Positions 13,835 to 21,133 of a stretch of DNA of 22,341 nt are shown here, piece after piece (position 1 is the first letter of the stretch; the number at the start of each line of letters is the position of its first letter). Under the pieces are notes generated by a model. It was not told the DNA's origin. It searched no databases and worked only from the letters and a program-made list of their open reading frames with translations. The position numbers and the translations under genes were made by a program. Source of the DNA: an uncultured Collinsella sp. (GTDB taxonomy: Bacteria > Actinomycetota > Coriobacteriia > Coriobacteriales > Coriobacteriaceae); the NCBI GenBank assembly GCA_900547125.1, contig URFU01000022.1:1-22341 (forward strand), given 5' to 3'.

Positions 13835-15340
13835 GTGGGACACGAGCGTCACACCTATATCTGCATCGACCTCAAGACGTTCTACGCCAGCGTCGAGTGC
13901 GTCGACCGCGGGCTCGACCCGCTCACCACCAACCTGGTCGTTGCCGACGAATCGCGCGGGCGCACGACCATCTGCCTTGCCATCACACAGGCCATGAAAG
14001 ACCTCGGAATCCATAACCGCTGTCGCCTGTTCGAGATTCCCGACGGTATCGACTACATCAAGGCCGTACCGCGCATGCAGCACTACATGGAGGTGTCGGC
14101 GCAAATCTACGGTATCTATCTGGAATTCGTCAGCCCACAGGACGTGCACGTCTACTCCATCGACGAATGCTTTATCGACGTGACGCCCTATCTGGACCTC
14201 TATCACACCGACGCTGAAGGCTTCGCCTGCATGTTGCGCGACGAGGTCCTGGCGCGCACCGGCATCACGGCAACGGTTGGCATCGGCCCCAACCTATTCC
14301 AGGCCAAGGTGGCACTCGACATTACCGCCAAGCACGTACCCAGCCGCATCGGCATACTCGATGACGAGACCTTTCGCAAGGAGATCTGGCCCCATCGCCC
14401 CATCACCGACATCTGGGGCATTGGGCCCGGCGTGGCAGCACGACTCGAAAAATACGGCGTCTACGATCTGATGGGCGTCGCCGCGCTCGACGAAAACCTG
14501 CTCTACGACGAGCTCGGCGTCAATGCCGAGTATCTCATCGACCACGCCTTCGGGCGCGAGCCGACAACTATCGCCGATATTCAGGCCTATCGCCCGCAGG
14601 CAACCTCAACTACCACAGGACAGGTGCTCTCGAAAGGCTATGCCTATGAACAGGCCTACACCGTCTTGCGCGAGATGGTCGACAACGCTGTGCTGGACTT
14701 AGTCGATAAGCACGTGGTGTGCAACAGCATCTCGCTCTTTGTAGGCTACGCGAGCGAGCGCGCCGACATACGCCGCCTCGACGCCAGCGGCACAGCGCAA
14801 TATGTGGACGGATGCGGGCACCTGCGCTCAAGCACATCGAGCATCGAGCCCGCCGCAACCGCCGGCCCCGAGCTCGCGCCCCGCGCGCCCAAGCCCGTTC
14901 AGCGCGACGATGAACGCCGGCGTTTGGTACGAGAGGCTCAGGCAATTGACGGCATCTTTGTGGGCGAGCACGGTGGCAAGCCGCGCGGTGGCTATGCCGC
15001 GCTCTTTGCACACTCCAACGCCTCGCGCAAGCTGCCCGAGCGCACCAATTCGTTTAAGAAGATCATGGGCTATTTCGATGAGCTCTGGGCGCAGACGGTC
15101 GACCCCAAGCGACCGGTCAAGCGCATCAATCTGGGCTTTGGCAATCTGATGCCCGAAGAATTTGCCACCATCGATCTGTTCAGCGATATCGAGGCCGATG
15201 AGCGCGAGCGCGACCTGGCGCGCGCCGTCCTGGCCGTAAAGGGCAAGTACGGCAAAAACGCACTCGTCAAGGGATTAAGCTTTACCGCCGGCGCCACTGC
15301 ACGCGAACGTAACGATCAGGTAGGAGGACATCGTGCCTAA
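13835..15340 (+). CDS. Y-family DNA polymerase (UvrX/UmuC-like translesion polymerase)
   Basis: A 501-aa error-prone polymerase that copies past DNA damage during the SOS response. The palm has ICIDLKTFYASVE (9-21, first catalytic Asp12) and YSIDECFIDV (107-116, catalytic Asp110-Glu111). Also seen are TATVGIGPNLFQAKVALDITAK (146-166 region) and the helix-hairpin-helix DIWGIGPGVAARLEKYG. The little-finger domain begins after about 255, and contains an unusual spacer of about 75 residues (312-386) rich in Ala, Pro, Arg and Glu before GGYAALFAHSN. FATIDLFSD near the C-terminus resembles a beta-clamp binding peptide. I chose the GTG at 13835 because GGGAGG lies 4 bases upstream; ATGs at 13814 and 13823 overlap a LexA box or that site. 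The yolD-like gene overlaps its end by 8 bases. Confidence 0.92.
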   Translation: MGHERHTYICIDLKTFYASVECVDRGLDPLTTNLVVADESRGRTTICLAITQAMKDLGIHNRCRLFEIPDGIDYIKAVPRMQHYMEVSAQIYGIYLEFVSPQDVHVYSIDECFIDVTPYLDLYHTDAEGFACMLRDEVLARTGITATVGIGPNLFQAKVALDITAKHVPSRIGILDDETFRKEIWPHRPITDIWGIGPGVAARLEKYGVYDLMGVAALDENLLYDELGVNAEYLIDHAFGREPTTIADIQAYRPQATSTTTGQVLSKGYAYEQAYTVLREMVDNAVLDLVDKHVVCNSISLFVGYASERADIRRLDASGTAQYVDGCGHLRSSTSSIEPAATAGPELAPRAPKPVQRDDERRRLVREAQAIDGIFVGEHGGKPRGGYAALFAHSNASRKLPERTNSFKKIMGYFDELWAQTVDPKRPVKRINLGFGNLMPEEFATIDLFSDIEADERERDLARAVLAVKGKYGKNALVKGLSFTAGATARERNDQVGGHRA

Positions 15341-15758
15341 GTCCCAACAGCAGCCGATGCGGCCACCGACGCCTTTTGAACGTCTAGCGGACCCCGAGGG
15401 AAGACGTCGATCCGCCGATCCCAAGCTCACCGCCAACGGCGCCGTCCGCGCCGGCCGTGCCGCGCAGTTTATGCCCTTTGCCGCCCTCACGGGATACTAC
15501 GAGCTCGTGCGCAAACAAGAGATCACTGTTGAGCCCAAATGCGAACTCACGGAAGAAAAAGCCCTCGAGCTTTCGAAAAAGCTCGAGGGCCTCAAACGCG
15601 GCGACCTGGTGCGCGTCACCTATTACGATATGTACGGCTATCGTAGCCGCACGGGCATTCTCGACGAAGTGTTACCCGCATTTAAGCTGCTCAAACTCAG
15701 GGATATCGCCATCAACTTCGACGATATCCAAGGCATCGAGCTGCGTGGTCGAGCCTAG
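15333..15758 (+). CDS. YolD-like family protein
   Basis: A 141-aa protein of the YolD-like family, small SOS-linked proteins that accompany UvrX/UmuC-type polymerases in Gram-positives and are proposed to act as UmuD-like partners. The family hallmarks are AAQFMPFAALTGYYELV (about residues 43-59) and, near the end, an SH3-like strand pattern YYDMYGYRSRTGILDEV followed by LRDIAINFDDIQGIEL. The N-terminus is Pro/Arg-rich and disordered-looking. The start is GTG 15333 with AGGAGG 5 bases upstream, inside the polymerase gene, so it is co-translated. Its TAG shares a CTAG with the stop codon of the converging surface protein gene. A perfect 13-base inverted repeat (15561-15590) lies within the coding region. 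Confidence 0.88.
   Translation: MPKSQQQPMRPPTPFERLADPEGRRRSADPKLTANGAVRAGRAAQFMPFAALTGYYELVRKQEITVEPKCELTEEKALELSKKLEGLKRGDLVRVTYYDMYGYRSRTGILDEVLPAFKLLKLRDIAINFDDIQGIELRGRA
15561..15590. repeat. Perfect 13-bp inverted repeat inside the yolD-like gene
   Basis: Arms gccctcgagcttt (15561-15573) and aaagctcgagggc (15578-15590) pair perfectly around the loop cgaa. It encodes the KALELSKKLEG segment, so it may arise by chance from Leu/Glu/Lys codons, but the stem would be very stable in mRNA. Confidence 0.7.
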
Positions 15759-18250
15759 CAACGAGAACGCTTGCGCAAGGCGAGAGCAATGCCAAGCACT
15801 GCGGCAGCTGCAACCAGCAATCCCAAGACCAGCGTGAGGGTCGAGTCGCCAGCGTGAGGCAGCGAGCCGTCCTTCGGAGTCTTCTTAGTGGTCGTCGAAA
15901 CGGTCGTCGCGGTGCTGCTCGACTGGTCGTTGCCGCCCGTCTGGCTGCCACCAGGCTGATTGCCGCCACCCGGCTGCGAAGGATCGGTGGGTTTCGTCGG
16001 ATCCGGAGCACCGGGATCAATCGGATTCTCCGAATTCTCCTTGCGCTGGATCCAAACCTGGCAACCATAGAACGGGTTGGCGGTACCAAGGCACAGACCC
16101 TGGTTGGTCACCGCAAAGGTGCGCAGACCATGGTTATACGGATCGTTAAAGCCGTTAGTCGTCAGCGTCGTAAAGTTCACGCCGTCCTCGGTCACATACA
16201 TATCAAAGCCGCGCTCGGCATCGCGCAGGTAGTACATGCACGTAAGGACACTCTGCAACTTCTTGAGGTTCTCCGCACTCAGCAGCTTATCGAGCGCATC
16301 CTGAATATCACCCGGCAGCTCGGTGCCATAGGCATCCTCGTACTGCTGCTTCAGGCTCTCATAGCTATCGAGCATGTCCTGATACTGATCGGCAAAGGAC
16401 TTGAAGTACGCAATCTCGCTATCGATTTTCTGAACATAAGCAGCGTCGTCTTCAACGTCCGCGGACATCGTCGCGGCCTGATCGCAAAGGTCGCCCGCAG
16501 CCTCATCCAATGCATCGCTCAGATCGCCAAAGCCCTTAGCAACCTCGGTCTTCTCGTCATCGACCTCGACGGCCTCGTTTGAATCATCGTCCGCAAGCGT
16601 GTTCACGGGAACGATGGGGTCGTCAGGCGATTTCTTGTCGAGCAGGTGATCGAGCAGGTCCCTAAGGCGCTGAACCTGAGAGTTCCACTCCTCAGGCGTC
16701 ATATCGATAATGTCGCCATTGGAGAACTGGCCGATCGGCTCAAGCAGGCTCGCGGTATCAAAGGTACCGATATACAGCTTGCCGTCGAACTTCTGCATGC
16801 GCCAAATGTACTGGTTCTCGTTTCGGCCAAAGCCCGAAGCCAGGCCGGAAATACCGCCCTCGGGGAACATGTCGGTGGAATCGCCAACGACGAGCTCCAT
16901 GTTCTCGTCCTTGTCCATGCGATAGATGTTGACCGACTGCTCAAGATTGGAATTCACAAACGAGCAGTCGACGCCGCCCATGCCGCTCTTGCCGCCCTCT
17001 TCGGTGTTGGATTTGTTGAACAGGATGCGCTCGAGAGCAATCTCCTCGTCGTTGTATTCACCGATATAGAGGTAGTCGTTGTAGACGATGAGGTTGGCAG
17101 CACCAGAACGGGTGCGGGCAGGATCGATGCCAAAGCAGTACTTTGCACCGTCCGCTTTGTCGCCAACAATCGGAATCCACGTATAGCTGCCGTCGGCGTT
17201 CTTGTCGCCACGGACCATGGCAAACGACTGCATGGAATTATCATCGGGAGCATTCTCGGGCGTACCGGTGCAGATGGTCGCATAAAGATGGCCATTGTAC
17301 GAGACCATATCCCAAATGGCGCCGCCGTAGATGCTGTCCTTATAGCGAATCGCCGGATAGTTAAACAGCGTCTCCGAGTTAGCAATCTCGGTGAAGCTGT
17401 CCTGGCCCTTCGAGGGGTCAGACGACGTCAGGATTGTCGACACAAAATTACCGTTCGTGTCTTTACCCACATTACTGATGACGAGCTGGCCATCATGGAC
17501 GCACATGCCGCGGATACCGGTAGAAATGCCCTGCTTGTAGGCAGCACCGTAATCCTGCATGCTCGAAAGGCCCTGATAGACAACTTTCCAATCATCCGTC
17601 TTAGGATCGATCTCATATACAGCAGGCAGGCCGCTTTTGCCGCCATTGGTCCTGACGCTACCGCAGAAATAGAGCTTGCCCTTATAGCTCACGGCATTGC
17701 GGAACAAAGGAGCGACGCCGTTGAGCGAATCAGAGAGCAGCAGCTTGGTCTCACCGGTCTTGGTATTGATCTTGACCAAGATGCCGCCGCTGTCCTTGTC
17801 GGCCGTGCCGTCCTCCTTCTGCTGTCCATAGAAGAAGGTGCCGTTAAACATGGCCTCCAGCGTCAGGCGCATGGTCTCGGCATCAAAGGAATCGCCCAGC
17901 GTGCCGTTCATGAGCGTCAGCGTGTTGCCCATCGCCGCATAGCAGGTGCCCACATAAAGCCAGTCACCATAGCTCGCAGCCGCCCAAGTGTAGCTCTGGC
18001 CGCGATCGCCTTCGTTGTTGGCCGTATTACCATCGGCGCCCGGAACGGCAACGGCACCGTTACCCTGGTAGTCGACGATGCCATCCGGCTGCGACGTTCC
18101 TACCGTAGGATGCGAGAGCTTCTCAAAGGAATACCCATTTCCCGCATTGTAGGTAACGGCACCCGAAGCATCTTCGGCATGCGCCGGCAGCGGCGATACC
18201 AAGATAGCGGCAAGCGCTGCCACCAAGCCAAGTGCTCCCACTCGTCTCAT
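15755..18250 (-). CDS. Large secreted sortase-anchored surface protein, propeller-like
   Basis: An 831-aa exported protein. It has a signal peptide (MRRVGALGLVAALAAILVSP, cleavage likely after AHA near residue 26). A long ectodomain of recurring blade-like units follows (YGDWLYVGT, YKGKLYFCGS, VHDGQLVISN, YNGHLYATICTG, YNDYLYIGEYN, FDGKLYIGTFD), which suggests a beta-propeller. A helical, acidic, coiled-coil-like segment of about 150 residues (roughly 545-695) interrupts it before a last blade (GFDMYVTEDGVNFTTL, CLGTANPFYGCQVW). A Pro/Gly/Thr-rich wall spacer precedes LPHAGD (797-802), a hydrophobic helix and RKRSRC, an LPxTG-type sorting signal with Ala in place of Thr. GGGGAGG lies 10 bases before the ATG at 18250, a rather long gap. 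Its ligand is unknown; adhesion or glycan binding is a guess. Confidence 0.88.
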   Translation of the reverse strand: MRRVGALGLVAALAAILVSPLPAHAEDASGAVTYNAGNGYSFEKLSHPTVGTSQPDGIVDYQGNGAVAVPGADGNTANNEGDRGQSYTWAAASYGDWLYVGTCYAAMGNTLTLMNGTLGDSFDAETMRLTLEAMFNGTFFYGQQKEDGTADKDSGGILVKINTKTGETKLLLSDSLNGVAPLFRNAVSYKGKLYFCGSVRTNGGKSGLPAVYEIDPKTDDWKVVYQGLSSMQDYGAAYKQGISTGIRGMCVHDGQLVISNVGKDTNGNFVSTILTSSDPSKGQDSFTEIANSETLFNYPAIRYKDSIYGGAIWDMVSYNGHLYATICTGTPENAPDDNSMQSFAMVRGDKNADGSYTWIPIVGDKADGAKYCFGIDPARTRSGAANLIVYNDYLYIGEYNDEEIALERILFNKSNTEEGGKSGMGGVDCSFVNSNLEQSVNIYRMDKDENMELVVGDSTDMFPEGGISGLASGFGRNENQYIWRMQKFDGKLYIGTFDTASLLEPIGQFSNGDIIDMTPEEWNSQVQRLRDLLDHLLDKKSPDDPIVPVNTLADDDSNEAVEVDDEKTEVAKGFGDLSDALDEAAGDLCDQAATMSADVEDDAAYVQKIDSEIAYFKSFADQYQDMLDSYESLKQQYEDAYGTELPGDIQDALDKLLSAENLKKLQSVLTCMYYLRDAERGFDMYVTEDGVNFTTLTTNGFNDPYNHGLRTFAVTNQGLCLGTANPFYGCQVWIQRKENSENPIDPGAPDPTKPTDPSQPGGGNQPGGSQTGGNDQSSSTATTVSTTTKKTPKDGSLPHAGDSTLTLVLGLLVAAAAVLGIALALRKRSRC

Positions 18251-18342
18251 AAGGCTATAACCTCCCCTGTCCTAAAGCCCAGCTTTAGCATTCTTCATTT
18301 CTGTCCACGGTTAATTGCAATCTGAGCACAGCAATAATCAGC

Positions 18343-18354
18343 GTATAAATATAC
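18343..18354. promoter_or_regulatory. Dyad gtata-aa-tatac upstream of the surface protein gene
   Basis: A 12-base dyad lies in the A+T-rich region 93 bases upstream of the surface gene start. On the minus strand TTACAG and GATTAT flank it at 17-base spacing and could be a weak promoter. It could be an operator inside that promoter. The rest of 18251-18523 shows no gene; tccggt/accgga (18497-18512) is a weak hairpin after the HMA gene. Confidence 0.3.
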
Positions 18355-18523
18355 ACCTGTAATTTTTTGGACGGGTTAATAGATGCTCGATTGGTAGCGA
18401 ATTCCGCGCAAACCGTCACCAAACTCCACTTTTGCCGCATCTAAAGGTTATTATTTGCGCAAATTTTTGGATGCCGATAGTCACAATGAGCAGGAGTCCG
18501 GTATCCACCGGAGAGGGCAACGC

Positions 18524-18907
18524 CTACATTTTCATAACGTAATAGCCCGCGCCCCTCACCGCCGTCTCGAGTGTGTCGCGATCAACCGGGCGCTTCGAGC
18601 GTACGCGCGCCGTGCGGTCCGCATACGTCACCGTAGCCCACACGCCATCAAGCGCATTGAGGGCATTCGTCACATTCCGAGCGCATCCGTCGCAGCTCAT
18701 GCCGCCGATAAGCAGCTCCTCACGATAGGGGTAGTGGGACTCGTCGGTGTCTGCCACCACAACCTTCTTGGCTTTCTTGCCGCTCGCGCCATCACTGCAA
18801 CAACTCTTTCCATGCGTCGACGCCGCAATACGACGCAGCCCAAAAAACATGCCGACGGCAATGACGGCCAGCACGATGAGATTCGCAGGGTTGAGCAAGT
18901 CACTCAT
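18524..18907 (-). CDS. Membrane-anchored Cys-rich protein fused to a heavy-metal-associated (HMA) domain
   Basis: A 127-aa protein in two parts. Residues 8-25 form one membrane helix (NLIVLAVIAVGMFFGLRRI), followed by a short Cys pair (SCCSDGASGKKAKK, 35-48), a layout resembling FeoB-associated Cys-rich membrane proteins. Residues 62-127 are a CopZ/MerP-type HMA domain with the metal loop GGMSCDGCARNV (Cys72, Cys75). The HMA fold binds soft metals such as Cu(I), and passes them to transporters or chaperones. I chose the ATG at 18907 for its AAGGGG site 5 bases upstream; an ATG at 18922 overlaps it. A CsoR-like operator lies 30 bases upstream. No metal P-type ATPase or FeoB is in the window, so the partner is unknown. 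Confidence 0.82.
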   Translation of the reverse strand: MSDLLNPANLIVLAVIAVGMFFGLRRIAASTHGKSCCSDGASGKKAKKVVVADTDESHYPYREELLIGGMSCDGCARNVTNALNALDGVWATVTYADRTARVRSKRPVDRDTLETAVRGAGYYVMKM

Positions 18908-18936
18908 GCGTTCCCCTTTCAAGTAGCCCTATCTAG

Positions 18937-18954
18937 ATACCCCCATGGGGTGTT
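18937..18954. promoter_or_regulatory. CsoR-family-like operator
   Basis: The pseudo-palindrome atacccccatggggtgtt has the ATACCCC-GGGGTAT character of sites bound by CsoR-family repressors (copper, persulfide or formaldehyde sensors). It lies between the HMA gene start and a possible minus-strand promoter (TAAGAT at 18963-18958, TTGACC at 18989-18984, with a long 20-base spacer), where repressor binding would block transcription. No CsoR gene is in the window. Confidence 0.55.
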
Positions 18955-19014
18955 CCCATCTTAACCCAAAATCATGTCCGTTCGGTCAATTAGTTTCCCT
19001 CTTCAAACTTTTAG

Positions 19015-19042
19015 TTGACCAAGGCTTACTTTCGTGTATAAG
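19015..19042 (+). promoter_or_regulatory. SigA-type promoter of DUF3793-flavodoxin operon
   Basis: TTGACC (19015-19020) and TATAAG (19037-19042) are separated by 16 bases, upstream of the gene starting at 19081. The sequence cctaggctaac just downstream (about 19047-19057) contains TTAGCCTA on the minus strand, the core of DtxR/IdeR iron-regulator sites, though the flanks do not fit well. Confidence 0.6.
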
Positions 19043-19080
19043 TTTTCCTAGGCTAACAGTTTAGATCCGTAAGGAGCGTC

Positions 19081-19785
19081 ATGACTCGAACCATAGACAT
19101 CCCAACGTTTCAGGCGGCAGTCGTGCGCAACTGCTCCCCCGCGCTCGCGGGCATCAAACCGGCATCGCTCTTTACCTATCCAGGAGTCTATGCCGATCAA
19201 GACGGCTCAAGCGTAACTGCGGCGATCGAGGATCGCCGAGCACGCCTGCTCAACATTATCGCCCGGTGCAGTCACGAGCTTAATCCGTTCGGTGTCCATC
19301 TGAGCGTTTTGGTCTGGCGCCCCTGCGGGGCGCTCGTATACGCATATCGGCCCAATAGCCTCGCCACTTACCTTGCTGACCCGCGCGCCAAAACGGCACT
19401 CGCCAAGAAGGGCTACGACACCGGCAACCTCTCGGCATGTCTTGTGCACCTGGCATCACGCATCACGCTCGCGAGCAATAACGCCGCGGAATGCGCCTGC
19501 GGCCAGACCCGATGCGCATTGGACCATCAAGCACACTGCGACAACGGCTGCACCTGCGAGTTTCCACACGAAATTGGCTACTTCCTGGGGTACCCCTACG
19601 ACGACGTATACGAGTTCATCGCCCAGCGTGGCGAGAACTACAAGATCTTTGGAGCCTGGAAGGTCTATACGAATGTCGAGCAGGCGCTTGCGACGTTTGA
19701 TGCGTACCGTGCCTGCACCCAACACCTCACCTTTATCTATCAGCAGGGCTGCAGCTTGGCGCAACTTGCCCAGGCGACCCGATAG
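19081..19785 (+). CDS. DUF3793 family protein
   Basis: A 234-aa protein of the DUF3793 family, of unknown function, found mostly in anaerobic Gram-positives, often beside flavodoxin, FeoA/FeoB and metal-handling genes. Family hallmarks are CSPALAGIKPASLFTY near the N-terminus and FPHEIGYFLGYPYDDVYEFI (about residues 162-181) followed by YKIFGAWKVYTNVEQAL. This copy has an unusual Cys-rich insert between them (CACGQTRCALDHQAHCDNGC region, about 138-158), which could bind a metal or cluster. The ATG at 19081 has AAGGAG 6 bases upstream. It heads a two-gene operon with flavodoxin and is divergent from the HMA protein. An iron-limitation role is inferred from context. Confidence 0.88.
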   Translation: MTRTIDIPTFQAAVVRNCSPALAGIKPASLFTYPGVYADQDGSSVTAAIEDRRARLLNIIARCSHELNPFGVHLSVLVWRPCGALVYAYRPNSLATYLADPRAKTALAKKGYDTGNLSACLVHLASRITLASNNAAECACGQTRCALDHQAHCDNGCTCEFPHEIGYFLGYPYDDVYEFIAQRGENYKIFGAWKVYTNVEQALATFDAYRACTQHLTFIYQQGCSLAQLAQATR

Positions 19786-19831
19786 AACGTACAAACCGCG
19801 GCCGCACGCCGCACAACCGAAAGGACTCAAC

Positions 19832-20251
19832 ATGAGCAAGATCGCCGTCGTCTATTGGAGCGGCACGGGCAACACCGAGGCCATGGCAAACTTTGTCGCC
19901 GAAGGCACCACGTCCGCGGGCGCCGAGGCCGAAGTCATCCCCTGCGCCGACTTCTCTGCCGACAAGGCCGCCGACTATGATGCCTTCGCCTTCGGTTGCC
20001 CCGCCATGGGCTCCGAGGAGCTTGAATACGATGAGTTCCAACCGATGTGGGACGAAGTCAAGGAGACCCTCGGCGACAAGAAGGTCGTCCTCTTTGGCTC
20101 TTATTCGTGGGCCGAAGGCGAATGGATGGACAATTGGAAGGCGGACGCCGACGAGGCAGGCGTCAACGTGGTCGACTCCGTCATCTGTTACGACGCCCCC
20201 GACGATGAGGGCGAGGCGGCCTGCCGCGCCCTTGGAGCCGAGCTCGCCTAG
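19832..20251 (+). CDS. Flavodoxin, short-chain
   Basis: A 139-aa cytoplasmic electron carrier of the short-chain (clostridial) flavodoxin type. The FMN phosphate loop is YWSGTGNTEAMA (8-19). Asp and Trp/Tyr-bearing flavin loops follow: AFGCPAMGSEELEYDEF (about 57-73) and FGSYSWAEGEWMDNW (about 91-105). The C-terminus has DAPDDEGEAACRALG, as in the family. Flavodoxins replace ferredoxin when iron is scarce, in agreement with the DUF3793 neighbour. AAAGGAC lies about 8 bases before the ATG at 19832, 46 bases after the DUF3793 stop, so the two are likely co-transcribed. The strong terminator at 20309 ends the operon. Confidence 0.95.
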   Translation: MSKIAVVYWSGTGNTEAMANFVAEGTTSAGAEAEVIPCADFSADKAADYDAFAFGCPAMGSEELEYDEFQPMWDEVKETLGDKKVVLFGSYSWAEGEWMDNWKADADEAGVNVVDSVICYDAPDDEGEAACRALGAELA

Positions 20252-20308
20252 CGGCAATGAGCTCCGCCCGTAACGCGCTCTGCGCCAAAACACATTCGCG
20301 TCCCAACA

Positions 20309-20343
20309 AAAACGGGAGCCGGATCACATCCAGCTCCCGTTTT
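20309..20343. terminator. Bidirectional terminator between flavodoxin and ABC transporter operons
   Basis: Arms 20309-20324 and 20328-20343 pair over 16 bases with one mismatch and a 3-base loop. The stem has A runs on one side and T runs on the other, so each strand reads a GC stem followed by T residues. It serves both converging operons. Confidence 0.88.
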
Positions 20344-20368
20344 CTGCTATGTCAGTCATATAAAGCGG

Positions 20369-21121
<753 letters not shown>

Positions 21122-21133
21122 AATAGAACCTCC

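Noticed and set aside
16646..18325. 559-codon plus-strand open frame opposite the surface protein
   Set aside because: The minus-strand gene has a signal peptide, sorting signal and ribosome binding site; the antisense frame has none of these.
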